Position numbers and translations under genes: made by a program. A stretch of 64,000 bases of DNA from Capitulum mitella (lineage: Eukaryota > Arthropoda > Thecostraca > Pollicipedomorpha > Pollicipedidae), in contig CP099845.1 in the NCBI GenBank assembly GCA_030062745.1, positions 15,292,903 to 15,356,902 of the forward strand, given 5' to 3'. The notes beneath the pieces were generated by a model, which saw only the letters and a list, made by a program, of their open reading frames with translations, was not told the DNA's origin and searched no databases. Positions 44,460 through 56,989 of this stretch are shown one piece after another (position 1 is the first letter of the stretch; every line of letters begins with the position of its first letter).

Positions 44460-47400
44460 CCGGGGTGGTCTGACCGCTATACACCAGAGAGCGCTGGCTG
44501 CAAGCTCGATCACGAGCCTCAGCCTTCTGCATTGGATCGTTCAGCCATTACTTGCCATATTGCAAGGATCGACGCGGCAAGCAACGCAGCCTTCCAAATA
44601 GGGAACCAACTCGGTGATGAAGAGAGAAAAGGCAGACTTAGCGGTGTATGTTCAATATGATTCAATGTAACAAAGCCGAGTCAGTTGTGATTCACGGTAT
44701 CCCATTACATGCAGCAGCATCACCTCAGAGAGGTTTAACCCTATTCCATGCTGGGAGTGGGGGAGGGACAGAACTTTCCTAAATATGTTTATGAGATATT
44801 GTAACTAAACTGTAACAGGAATCTGCCCCCTCCCATCCAGCGCCGAACTGTACGTAACGAGGAGGAATACAAAATATAGTTAATCTGACGGGTCGAGTAA
44901 TTCAGACTTCTATTAGATGGTAGCAGTAATAGTAAGGTTGCTTGTTTTCTGGACTGTGACTTTTTGAGGCTTTCGTTAGTTTGGAGCGAATGTTAATTGT
45001 ACGGTTGCCTTTCTATTGCCGCAACATCTATACGACACACTTTTTCCAGTACAGGCGGACCACCTGAAACAGCGCATGGTTTTGATGCTCTGCAGGGCAG
45101 CCGACCAGCTATAGCTGAAATGGTGCGCTTCAGGCGTCCTCATAGTTTGCAAGTCCTGTTTTTCCCAAGACATGGCGGTGCTAGGGGGAGGGGTTTCCCC
45201 AGTTCTATTCAGACCTTACAAACAGAAGCACGGAATGTAAAATCACGCAGATAAAATTGTCGACTGAACAATGGTGAGTTTCGAGTTTCGACTGACAAAC
45301 GTATCACACTGTGGAATCGTTGCACGCTACTCCTGACCAAATTGGGGGGAATTTTAACATTAGATCCATGGAGCTCTGTAAAAAGATGATTCATCTTCTG
45401 CCTTTCCTCTTCTCCAAGCTTCTTGAGTTCTTATGTTCTTGTTAATCTGGCACATTTCGCTATGGCCGCTGTTTCCAGATTCAATCTCTATGAAAGGCCT
45501 CAGGTTTAAAGCTCGTAAATTGCGCAGAGCATTCTGGGCAGAACATGTTAGTCAGTGTGACAAGTTTCGACTCAAATTACCCTCTGAAAATAACTGTGTA
45601 GCTAAACAACATAGTACTAACAGAATTATAACGAATGGCTCTGTAAAGTTCTCTCACGTCCGACAGTGAACAATTTTGCCGGCTGGATTTGGGATGTTTT
45701 ATGCATTTGCGCAAAAACCGGTTTTGTAATCGGCAACGATGGTTATTCTCTTTCTGTATTTGAAAGCTGTGGAAATGTTGCTGTGTCGCGACCAGCTGTG
45801 CGCGTCTCTGCTTAACCACGCCGTTTTACTTGGCCAGTATTCGTTCGCCTACAGGTAAAGTCAGAGTGTGGGAGATTGTGTGCTGAATCCTGCCAACGGG
45901 TAAACCGAACTCCTAAGAGAAAGAGAATTTCAGCTGTGCTGTCGTGGATGAAAGCTGGCGTTTACGGCGTCGAGACAGGATTTTTCAGTACAACCTCGGC
46001 ACAGTCCCGGCACCGATCAGACATAGTTTCAGGGTTTTTTGACGGGTCGGAGACATATGATTAGGCACTGCTGCCCGCCGAGTCGATCCTCTCTAGCTGT
46101 TTGCCGATGAGATACACTGCATCCTTTGGGCTGCCAGATAATTTCTCACACCGACGATTCGCAGCTGCTCGGCATGCACGATACCCCATCAAAACTATTT
46201 TCAGGCGCTAAAAACTTACGTTGAAATTCGTTAGGTAACCTTCAGTGCTGGTTCATTCCGAACTATCTTAACATTTATTCCGACGAGACATCATTTATAT
46301 TGATCAGAACGCAGCAAACCATAAAATCCAAGAATTCCATTTGACAGAGCATTTTGAGCTACGACAAAGAATGTTCGTAGTCGGTGTGGTTGCTAGGTGT
46401 TGTCATCAGTCATTACTTGACGCGCAAACCATATCGGCCGAATGAAGTGTAACGTTCTCTTGAAAGCATGGTTAATGGAACGTCCGTGTGCAACGGGAAG
46501 GCATGCAAGATATTTTTAATTATTTCTTTTATAGGCAAAGTCACAGAATTCATGTTAAATTGTGGCGTTGAAGGGAGAGAGCAGAACTCCACCACTTACG
46601 CGGTCCTGCTCCAGCTCGACATCTGTCACCTTCGCCATCATTTTGCCCGGAAACTTTAGAATTTCTTCTATTAATGGATATCTTTCCCCACATGATTTTT
46701 TTTTTTGCATCACGGTGTCAGGAAATAGCTCCGAAAAGTTTGGTTCTGTAAGATGAAACTAACAAAGACCGGACACGCAGACAGATTTCAAAATTTGATT
46801 CATGTCGGTGAAAGATTGGTGTCAGACACAGGGAGAGACATGACACTGCACTCGGATTTCTTGGAGAGCGCTTTAAGTTCCAGCAGAACTGTTCGCCAAT
46901 GAGACTCGAAAGGAGTACCAACCGCTACGGCAAGAACGGTCCGTTGTCAGCTCACCCGCTGTTGGCGCCGCGATCGGCGATGCCTGGCTGGTTCATACTT
47001 TTCAAGGCATGTCAGCCCTGAAGATGCCGAGTTGGTGCCTAACATGTGCGCAGTGGGGCTTCCGATGCCTAGCTTTTTTACTACGAGGAATAAACTGCCT
47101 CTAATCGAATGTCTGACAGAGGTGCTATACTGACTGTTTCCTGGTCGTTTTTTTGTAGTAATCATATATTAATTCTTATATGACTTCCGACACATCTTAC
47201 GGGTTTTTTTTTTGTTCCTTGTGAGTCTGTCATATGCCAGTGACAAAAAAACTTCTTGAAAGTGGACTGAAGGAAATGCATACGTATGTAGATGCCCAGC
47301 AAATGTGAACTTATTGAAACACTGTCGAACGTCTCAGCGGGAGCAAAGAGCAACAAAATCCAAGCCAGCTTGGGAGACTTTCGTCAAAGCTGGAGTACGA

Positions 47401-47500
47401 AGAGGCATCGCGTCCATCCACAGGTTATGCTCACAGAACAAGCAATCAGGTCGAAAAAACCTTCGCGGTCTAACACCCCACCTGGTCGCTGTCCCGATTC
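44460..47500. other. No gene seen
   Basis: Apart from a TTAACCCTATTCC repeat end at 44,737 with its G-rich partner, I see no supported feature. Scattered open frames of 60-80 codons are compatible with chance. Confidence 0.4.
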
Positions 47501-47640
47501 CTACTGGGCTTGTCTGACGTCCGCCACCCCGATTCTTACCGGGCCTGGGTGGCGACTGACGTCCTGGTTCTCACTGGGGCCGAACGGCGGCTGCAGTGCT
47601 GGCTGGGACTAAGCTCGGCTAGCGACTGGCACTAGAACGG
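47485..47640 (+). repeat. ~48-bp minisatellite around CCCGATTCYTACYGGG
   Basis: Three to four units. One folds as GCCACC + CCG / CGG + GGTGGC around ATTCTTAC (47523-47553), and another as CCC/GGG around the same loop. The loop core is kept while the outer stem is not. Confidence 0.5.
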
Positions 47641-49150
47641 AGCGCGGCGGCCGGCCGTCTGCCGGGCCGGGCGTCATCGTAACGGTGCGCCGGGTAACGT
47701 TTCCGTCACGGAGCGCTGGGCACGAGGCGCAGCAGTCTGTCGGCCGACACGGACCGTCGGACAGATGCGCTGTCCGCAGACGCAAACGGGCACGGTCCAA
47801 CTGGAGCCCAGACTGTAGTCTGCACCCCCGATCTGAACGGCAGTGCAGGGAGAGAGAGAGAGAGGGGGGGAGGAAGGGGAGGAGAGAAAAAACAGATTTT
47901 CGGCGTGTGTTTAGAGTTAAGGTAAACGTCTTCCCACGTTCATAGCTTATCAGTTGTGAAACATTTTGTGCCCTATGTCTAGAAAGCATTATAAGCGGAA
48001 GTAGATTTGGAATTGTTGGGAAAATGCGAACACGGTAAACCGTGGGGAGCAGGGAACTTCCTGAATCTGAAATGCAGACGTTTGTGCAATACTCATGCTA
48101 TTGGTCTTGGTACGTGGATCGCATCTTCGAAAACCTAGACGTTCAGCGAGTTAGTTACTATGCCAGCTGACTGAAGCGACTGACCCAAGCTTCTTTTGCG
48201 TGGGCAAAGTCGACGATCATGCCAGTAAGATCGATCTGTCGCAGCGGATCCGGGTTCCTGACACAAACTGCTGCATGAATTAGTCGCCAATATGATGTTC
48301 TCAATCACAACCACGTCCTCATGCGGTGGAGCGCAAAAATCGGAGTGGCAGGAAGGAACTTTAAGAGCCTTCCCAGCTCCGGCGACATCTCCAGAACGGG
48401 GGCGTCGCCTTATGAATAATATCGTGTTTGTGCGCAAACCCATTATACTGGCGTATCATTGTTCCATCATTCCGTGAAATATGACGGGGCTCCCACACAC
48501 CATCCAAGAGGTGTCTCCTTGGTGTCACAGGGTCGCGTTTTAAATCACAGAGCGTCGATAGTTCATCGCAGTGCGCCCATGCTCCATTCCCACATCATAG
48601 CCATAGTGCCCGTTTTTCAAAAAGGTGGTGTAAATTGGGCAGCTTCCCGCACATATTTCAGTACTTTCTTCTATGGCTACGCCTCCTCTGATGGCACTTA
48701 TTGCATGTTTTATGACTGACAAACTCCGAAGCGAAAATAAGGATTACATTAACCTACCATTATGTCAACGACTGTATCCAGTCTTACTTCACACGGCCCC
48801 GACTGGGTGGGGATGTTGACAGCCCCCTGAGGCGTTTCAAAGATTACGAGTGAACGAACGAACTCAGCGCCACGAAATTTTGCGAACCTTTTGTTCGATT
48901 CTTTTACATGTTGTGTCAAAATTCTGATCTCAGGTCGAGTCAGGTCTCTGGCCAAGATCAGTTCAATTGGACCTATGTCCAAAAATGTTTAGCCTTTCGT
49001 AATTCACAAAATATCAAAACCATGAGGTGTTAGAGATCTTAACAAGCGCAATAAATCTGCTATCTCAGATTTTTTGGGTGCTTCCGGGTCATTGTCATTA
49101 GGTCAGACTCACGGAATGGCCAGGGGCAGCGCCATGGATTTTGAGGTTGG
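47640..49150. other. No gene seen; one unrecognised short open frame
   Basis: A GA-rich tract lies at 47,850-47,890. On the minus strand, 48,982-48,749 encodes 77 codons with GPIELILARDLTRPEIRIL and a natural-looking composition, but without splice context or a recognised family. Confidence 0.3.
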
Positions 49151-49159
49151 AAAGATTTT

Positions 49160-49680
49160 CCAGGAGGCCTCCTAGATAAAATGGTGCCACCTCACAGTGG
49201 AGCTTACCGATTGATATCAGGGGCTTCCGGATCCAGCAAAAGGCCTCCTTATCCCAAAATATGGCCTCCCGTTCCAGAACAGTGGATGGCTGATACATAG
49301 AGAGGACCTCCTGATTCAGGACAGGGGCCTGCTGATTCATAAAAGGATCTCTCAATCCAGCAAAGGAACCCCTTATCCCAAAATAGGCTCCTTTATTCGG
49401 AGCAAGGGCCTCCTGATACATAAAAGGGGTCTCCTGTTCCAGAATTCTGATCTATCGAAGGTGCCTCCTAATCCAGAACAGGAGCTTCCTTTTTCATGAA
49501 GGGGGCTCCCGAGCCAGCAAAGGTGCCTCCTCAACACAAAACAGGGCCTCCTCATCCCGAGCAGGGGCTACGTAACTCATAAAGGGAGCTTCCTGATCAA
49601 GATAAGGGGTCTTTTGATGCAGAAAAGAGCCTCCTGAATCCGATTAAGGACCTAGCCCAGTTCCGGGGCCTCACTGATCT
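49160..49680 (-). repeat. Degenerate 21-bp array, 22 or more units
   Basis: Units begin GG(G)CCTCCTGAT and continue TCAGAACAG, CATAAAA, CCAGCAAA or CCCAAAATA. These four endings recur in mixed order, so the array has a small vocabulary of half-units. 21 bases is seven codons, and on the minus strand a long frame stays open with a heptad-like peptide. Some units fold, for example GCTCC-tttattc-GGAGC and TCCTG-att-CAGGA. Confidence 0.75.
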
Positions 49681-49689
49681 GGATTTTGA

Positions 49690-51890
49690 TAGCATATATA
49701 TATGAATACAAAACTTTCATCTTGGACAAAAAGGGGCCTCCCGTTCTTTTTTTGGGGGGGGGACGGGGGCAAAAACATACCCTTGCCCCCTTGTCTGCCG
49801 GCAAGGGGGGAACTACACTCTCTCCCTCCCCTGCTGCATCGCCCTTGCCAATGGCCGTCATTTGGCAAAGTATCACTGACCTCAAACTTTTGGCCTAAGG
49901 TCAGGTCACCAATAACTGGTACGAGCGAAAATGTTCACGACTCAAAATCTGAATGGCATGAAACGGATGGAAAATGCCAGACCTGGCTCTCAATGGTGCC
50001 AATGACACCAGTAAGTTGAAAGTGCTTGCAAAATTGTAGTTTGCAAATAAACAAACTTGAGCGAATAAAGCTCCGCCAACTGCGTACATTAGTAACAACT
50101 GAACTGTGCCAAAAATCAAACCTAGAATATCATAAAACGAACCCCAGTATGAAGAAACACCAACTAATGTGGCATATCCCAACAAAATGAAGGAACGCTT
50201 AATTTTCTTATTTCTTTCTCATATACTTTCTCTGATCTTTTGACCACCATAATATCCGGTGTTTTAGAACTTTAGCCTTTGCCTACTATTTGTTATTCAG
50301 TTTCTGGCAAGACGCTGCAAAAGGCACAATTAAGGCAAACCTGACACATTTGCGCCATAAGATGTGCATAATTGCGCCACCATAGAAATGATATCCAGTT
50401 CCAGGTTCTTTGCAGCGGAAAAAGGTATGATGGACCACTATCTGGTACATTATGAACAATTTCATTTTTATTCCTTTTGCCAATGCTTGTAAACAGGTCG
50501 GGAGACGTGGTCAGATCCGACAAGATGCTGGACAGCCCCTTGGAGGTGGCTACGAAGACGAATCTAGTGGGTTTGGGGTCCATACCCCTCCTGTGATCCG
50601 AAAATATTTCCTTCTGAATACAACAGTCATGTAAGTAAGGTCACAGAAATCAAAAGAGCTTTGGGGTATGAAAGGGGTGCATCCTCCCCCTCCAGGGTCC
50701 ATTTTAACACGTCAATTAGGGAGCCTGCAGTGGCAGGTAAATCCTCTGATGGGGAAGGACACAGAGAGGTCACCTGACTCCTGAGGGCACAGTGAGTGAG
50801 GTCAGCAGCGATCCCCCCCCCCCCGCTGAATGGATTGGCTAAAATCCGAAACACGTTTACCCGCAAGATTGATAGGAGGTCCTCGTTCATAGGGTGTCGC
50901 CAGGATTCTCGGCATGGGGGCTGCCTGCGAGACTCCTGCGAGACAGCCTGCGGCGCTGATTACATGGTGAATGGGGAAAAATGGTGTTTTATATTAGTTT
51001 CCGCGGCCAGTGGACGGTGGGGGCTGAACGGGCTCTGCGAGGGGGGAGGGCTAAGGGCTGCAGCCCTTCCAAGAAAGTTCTGGCGACATTTCTGCCTCAC
51101 TCTCAAGGTGTCCCCTTGGCAGCCGAAATCCCCCTCCGTGATTATCGCTTTAAATGGGTTCCAGAAACGTGAGATAATGTGAGGTGGTGTAGTTAGGCAG
51201 GGTGGCGCCCATTAGGTATCTTCCCTTATACGGAAAATGACAAGAATGGAACTCTCGTGAACTGTGAAAAACGAAAGTAACGATTAAAATGCAATTCGCC
51301 AAAGCCATGTTCAGGCGCCGCGCACTGACAAAAATATAATAAGGACAAAACTACCAATGTTGCTTGGCATGTACCCACTCGTGTTGACATGAAACAACAG
51401 AAAGCAGGACACGGAAGCAATAACAGCGTAATCAGGAGTTTTGTAAAGGAAGGAGGGGGGTGAAGGTTAAAATAAAACCGCTAACTCCTACCATTTTATT
51501 GCATATATGGGGATGTTGCCACTATTAGATAGCATATCTAGAGATTTAGAAAATAAAGAGACATTTCCTTTCAATGTTAGAAATATTCTGTCTTTTAAGC
51601 CAATAATTTGTGATGGTCCATATTTCAAAATCTCCGACAATAAGGGGGATCAATTAGCCTTCCTGTTCCTCTTCCGGCTGCGCTACTGCACGGTCGCAAG
51701 GGAAATATGTAGGAAAACATCGGTTTGAAATGACGTAAATACCAGTTTCATGACGAAATATGCATTGGAAATCGATTTCATAGATTACGAACTACAACTT
51801 GGCTATCGCAAAAAGTTCATGTTAGGCGGGGCAGTGTGTTCAGACTTTTGGAAAGACTTCCAGTTCCATGGCCCATCTTCCAACAAATCT
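49690..51890. other. No gene seen
   Basis: Contains homopolymer-rich MITE-like scraps (G-run at 49,750, C-run at 50,811) and short open frames without recognisable motifs. Confidence 0.4.
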
Positions 51891-51891
51891 G

Positions 51892-51903
51892 TGAGAGCAA
51901 GCA
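51892..51903 (+). repeat. 12-bp target duplication, left copy
   Basis: TGAGAGCAAGCA directly precedes the element end TAGGTGGGCA and is repeated exactly at 55585-55596 after TGCCCACCTA. Confidence 0.8.
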
Positions 51904-52622
51904 TAGGTGGGCACTGGTCCGTTACTCCGTTACTCCGTTACTAACGAAGTTACTTTTTTGAGTAACGGAGGAACGGACCCGTTACTTTTATTTTACTGTA
52001 ACGGACTGAGTAACGGAAGTTACTTTTGTGGTCCGTTACTCCGTTACTTTTTGGTCCGTTACTCCGTTACTCCGTTACCTTTTTAACTCCTTACAGACAC
52101 CGCCAGGCTTTATTTGCATCGGCACACGCCATTGGCTACTTGAATAGCCAACACCCAATAGCGTGCGGCGATACAAGCGCGGCTGGGCGCGCACTCAGCT
52201 GACAATCGCGGAGTAGACTTGTTGACAATATTCGTCAGCTGATAAACGTTGACAGCAAGCTGGCGGCAATGGTTCAGTATAAAGGCCAGCTGACTTTGGT
52301 CTCTTTTGGGACAAAAGTATTGAATTATGCGTAAGTTTGATATGACTTAAAATTATAAATTAACCAGTCGTCATTTTTCAGGCTAAAAGATATCAAAGTT
52401 ATTATCATTTACACTGGAACAGCCAGCTGACGGCAGTTTTCAACGTTGTCTCAAGTTAGTCACGGATTGCTTACCACCGCCACACGGTTCACCACCAAGA
52501 TCACCCAAGGCTGCTGAGCACATGATTACTGCCGCCATGGCCTTGGATCTGTGATGTCCATGGGGCGATGGAGTGGTGACTGATTCTTGACTGGTCTGAA
52601 ATTTTAACTACCTGACACTAAA

Positions 52623-52931
52623 ATGTCCCATCAAGGCGTCTTTACGCCGCCACTGGAGGTCGAAAACCTTGACTCCGAGTCCGACGGTGCCTCAGCTTCG
52701 GAGGCAGAGGACGAGCCCGGTCTGGGTCACCCATGGCCACATCTAGAAACGTACTTTCAGTTTAAGGAGGAGGGGAAAAACGTCATTTCTACGTATGTCC
52801 TGTGCCGACCGAAAGAGGTTATAATCAAGGGTCACAAGAGTAGCCTTTCAAACCTAAAGGCACATATCAAGAGGAAGCATTATTTACGGTATTTCCAGGT
52901 GGGAACAATGCGCACAATAAGTTGTCAGTAG
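52623..52931 (+). CDS. BED zinc-finger-like ORF inside hAT-like element
   Basis: 102 codons: MSHQGVFTPP, an acidic Ser-rich linker (DSESDGASASEAEDEPG), then YVLCRPKEVIIKGHKSSLS and SNLKAHIKRKH, the second half of a BED finger that binds transposon DNA. Only one of the usual two cysteines of the C-x2-C pair is clear, while the two histidines (H-x4-H) are intact. The frame stops soon after the finger, so this is either the first exon of a transposase or a truncated remnant. Confidence 0.6.
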   Translation: MSHQGVFTPPLEVENLDSESDGASASEAEDEPGLGHPWPHLETYFQFKEEGKNVISTYVLCRPKEVIIKGHKSSLSNLKAHIKRKHYLRYFQVGTMRTISCQ

Positions 52932-53019
52932 TGAAGCATAATTATGAAGCTTGTCGACTATTGCTTGGACTATTTGCCTTAACCATATTCTCTGCAGGCA
53001 GTGAGATTCACATTACCCT

Positions 53020-53590
53020 GGGGAGGGGGGGCAGATATGCGGTAATCTACCTTTCGGCCGACGCCTACCCGTAATTTTTGGAGACGCGGAAGTGGCAACA
53101 CAAGTTGTGTGAACAATTTAGCCCATTCAGGTATTTTTCTAAGCACTGGCCCCTACTGGATGTGTAAACTGACTTGGTTAGGTAACTCTTGAATTTTGAT
53201 TCAGTTGACACATGTTTGCCTTCAGCCGATACGAGCTAACCAAATAAAAAAACAGGCAAATTGAACCTAACAAAAAATTAGTTTTACATGCCCATCTAGG
53301 GCAATCCCTGCAACCATACAGTAGGTTTTAGGTTAGGTTAGGTTAAATCATTTTTAACTTGGAGGACAGGCTACATTGTCCATGCGATTCGAGTTACCAC
53401 TTCTACGTTCCCGAAGAAAAATATCAACTGGCCGAAACACCTTGCGGCTGACACATTATTTTTTGTAGACGCAGAAGTGAGGACCCAGACTGAAACATGA
53501 TATGAGCCGTTGCCACTTTTGCACCTTCGAAAAATATGCATTGGCCGAAAGGTGAAGATTACCAATTCTGCCCCCTCCCCTCCCCGCCCT
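53020..53590. mobile_element. Nested MITE-like fold-back element
   Basis: Left end GGGGAGGGGGGGCAGA-GGTAATCT-ACCTTTCGGCC (53,023-53,060) is matched in inverted orientation by GGCCGAAAGGTGAAGATTACC and TCTGCCCCCTCCCC (53,535-53,585), with weaker complementarity further in (GAAGTGGCAAC). The interior contains TTAGG x3 at 53,328-53,345. No ORF. Confidence 0.7.
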
Positions 53591-55584
53591 TCCAGAGATC
53601 TCGAGATGCATTCGTCCAATGTTGATGGGATGAATGCCATTTAATATGTTTCAACGAGATCTCCAATTCCGGACCCCAAAAATTCAAAAATTGCGAAAAT
53701 AGGGCGTGGGGGCAAACAAACTCCAAAATTTGGGGATTTTTGAAAGGTCACTTTCAAAGGCCGTGTTTACCAATCAATTTTCACGGGAATAACACGGTTC
53801 AGCTTGGAATGTCCAAGTCTTTTATATACCGAAAGCTGGAATTTAAAATAGAAAACCATAGGCAGTTCCAGGGAGGGCAAGAAGGGTGATTTTTGAAATA
53901 AGAAATTTCCTTTGTTTTTGTTTGTTTTGGGTGAAACATCAGATGTACAACTAGCAAGCTAGTTTAAGTTTATATGTAGCGCAGAGGTGGATCCAGGTAA
54001 ACAAAATTGGGAGGGCACCATAAGCACGATAGTGTGCTCCCCCATTTTTTCAGTACCTGGGTGTGCGTTCGCCTGAAAATGTGTGTGCATACGCATTGTT
54101 TAGGATGTGTATGACTATATAAATGAGTCAGTGATCTTTATTTCTACTCAGAATGTCACGATAGTGAACCGCACAACTTTGCAGCTTCACGCACAGCACA
54201 TTACCGCCGAAAACGGGGGCTGGGAACCGCTTCTGCGGGACCGATTTTTTTTTAAATGTTGACAAAATACGTGTGTATCAATTCCATGAAATGCCAGAAA
54301 ATCTTGTGGCGCTGCGGCAAACAGTGTGGGAGCGACAAGCAAAAAGACACGGGTAGCAGAATCTGCCCCCCCCCCACAGGGAATAGGGTTAAATGAAGTG
54401 TTTTTAACCCGTCTCCGGCCGGGGTCAGAATGCCCTTTGCCCGGCCGGAGGGGGAGCGCGGATTTCCGTACCTCCCAGGATCTCGACTCCCATATATCGC
54501 ACGGAAAAAAAGGAAAACACCGGCGGAAAGGTTTTGTCAAACCGAGACGAAAACATTCAAGAGTTTTGACCTCAGGTCAATTTTGAGGCCACCAGACGCC
54601 ATGAAAGGTCAAAACACGTCCTTGGAATTAGGTAAATAGACACAATACCTTGTCCCTGAAAAGCTGTACTTAAGCGACATATACTGAACTGTAAGACAAT
54701 AGCGAGTTCATTGATATCAATTTTGGCCTTTCACAGGGGTCATGTCAGGTAACGTCATCGTTCCAAAATGTTCCACTTGTGAACGGTTAACATCCTCCGT
54801 TGCATCTTACTTATGACCATGTTTTTATAGCTAATTTGTGTTTTCAAGGGTGCTGAAGAGGTACTAAAGCACCTTTTTTAGTCTTTTATTTCACAATAAT
54901 AAAATCCATATCAGTCATGTTTGTTTGAGTCCTTCGTCGTTTGGTATTAAAAAACCGTCAGGGGTATCAGGAATCTTACCTCCACGCGCGCGCTCGTACA
55001 CAAACTAACACACACACATAATTTCAAAACAAAACAAGAAGTTCGCGAGACCGAAACGAGCTCTGAACAGAGACCATTATGTTCAGGGCGGATACTTCGA
55101 GAGGCATTGTTGATCAAACCCAGTCGATAGATGTCCGCTGTTTGTCGCATTTTGCATGCGTCCGCTCCAGCGCCGGTTGTTCCCGCTCCGTCGGCGCCGC
55201 GGGCAATGAACAGGAATTCGTTGGTTTGAACATTGAGGCTAACACAGTGGTAGAATACCCGCCGTGGCTGTTGTCCCGGCGCCGCCGACTCTACAACGGC
55301 TGGTGAGGGCAGTGGGCAGCTAGCGGAGTGTTTTGGGTAAGCGCTTTTTGTTTCTTCCCTTTGTATATGGAATGCGTTTTACAACCACAAAGCTGCATAA
55401 GAGACTTAAAACCCGCGTTCGCTTGGTTTTCACTGCATTTAAAAAAGTAACGGAATAACGGAGTAACGGTAACTTCCGTTACTTTTTAAGGCAGAGTAAC
55501 GGAGTAACGAGTAACGGACTGGCTTTTTTGAGTAACGGAGTAACGAGTAACGAAGTTACGTTTTTGAGTAACGATGCCCACCTA

Positions 55585-55596
55585 TGAGAGCAAGCA
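55585..55596 (+). repeat. 12-bp target duplication, right copy
   Basis: Exact second copy of TGAGAGCAAGCA. Confidence 0.8.
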
Positions 55597-55849
55597 TGGC
55601 TGGAGATTTTCGAAAATTATTGGGAGGAGGTCTACCTAGGATTTCAAACTATTTTTATCCAGTTATTGCCATATGCCTTCTGTTAGAATCCCTTGCTTTT
55701 TTGGGGGAGGGGGGCGGACGCCGCCCACCCACCCCTCCGGGATCGCCAGCCATGAGAACAAACTGGTTTCGTTAAGAAGTTGCGATATCCCTCATTATAT
55801 GTATTATTCTTGTGTCCGGGCAGCAGCGCCGCTGTATTGAACTGCACGA

Positions 55850-56281
55850 GACGATGCGATGACGGACAGCGCCCTCATCATTAGATATGGCACCACCGAA
55901 TCACACCACCGGCCGAGAATGAACTTTCGGCGGCGCCGGCCAGCGGCCGTCGCATCGAGCAGACCGTACGTCAGCGGGCGGTGCTACGCCGCTCCTCTCC
56001 GCAAATTGCCGCCAGACTCGTTTCTTAGCAACCGCTTCTTCCTGATCGATAACGAGGCGGCCAATGAAAATCATCCTTCCAAGCGGCCGACAAGGAAGCG
56101 TCGCTGCTATTGGTTGCACACATGTTCCATTCATGGCGCGTAGGAAGATTGGTTGGACCGACCCTATAACTGTGGCTGCAGGCACACCGCCGATTTATTC
56201 CCGTAGGCTCAGCCATCCCCAAGCGGAGGGAACCCATAGTTCGCAGCCATTTCCTAGGTCTACCGAACTAGCTTTCAACAG
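55850..56281 (+). promoter_or_regulatory. Putative promoter and 5'UTR exon of the secreted-protein gene
   Basis: A GC-rich island (55,920-56,060) with CCAAT/ATTGG boxes (56,069, 56,109 and 56,150) leads into sequence ending TTTCAACAG/GTGAGT, a consensus donor with the exon ending at 56281. The intron 56,282-56,987 then ends at TTACAG just two bases before the start codon. The exact transcription start is unknown. Confidence 0.5.
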
Positions 56282-56989
56282 GTGAGTGGGAAAATGTTAT
56301 CCCGCTTTCTGGACCTCATTCAATAAAACTCTTTTACGGTTATATTTTTGTTCCGCGCATGAGGTGGGCAGGCCCAGAGGCGAGGGGGGCGCTTACATGT
56401 TTCTGATGTTGTCACAGACAAGAGCCAGCTCAGAGTGATCGGGACCGTAGGAATGATCCGTGCCCTCCCCCCGCCCCCACCCAACACACACACCACGCCA
56501 GAGTTGTCTGGTAGAAATCAATGGGGTGGCGCGAAGCGCTGCTGGATACCGTAATCTCTCTCGAAAATGCGAATTTGCCAGCGAATTAGAGCGCTTTATT
56601 CTGTTCACTGATAGCAGTGAAGTTTTGTTACCAATGAAAGATGGAATGGTTTTGGGCGCGAAGAAACTGCAAAATAAAACTGATTGCGAATCTGAAAACG
56701 TTGGTTTCACACGTTTATCCTCAGCCAATGGATTCACAGTAAATAATTTTCCACGGCGTTTGGGAAAAAATACTGCACTTTTCTTACTCTCGCTCCCCCT
56801 TCCCCTTCAATGCCAGTAGGCCAAATTTTAGTTAATCACGTATCTATTGCATGTACATGTTTGGCCTGTTTGTGATGTGACGGCAAATGTGAACTCTGCG
56901 CGTGAAAAGTATTGTTCACCATAGCGAAATGAAAATCTGTGTTCCCCAACATAATCCAATTCCACAACGGCTTTTCTCTCGTTACAGTC

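Larger units (their letters stand above)
51904..55584 (+). mobile_element. hAT-like DNA transposon with GTAACGGA-repeat termini
   Basis: 3,681 bases with inverted ends TAGGTGGGCA and TGCCCACCTA. The first 180 and last 150 bases consist mainly of repeats of TCCGTTACTCCGTTAC (left) and AGTAACGGAGTAACG (right), which extend the terminal complementarity. hAT elements in invertebrates often begin TAGGGGTGGGCA and encode BED-finger proteins, and a BED-like ORF lies at 52,623. No hAT catalytic or dimerisation region was found, so it is non-autonomous. A second fold-back element is nested inside. The 12-bp duplication is longer than the 8 bp normal for hAT. Confidence 0.82.
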
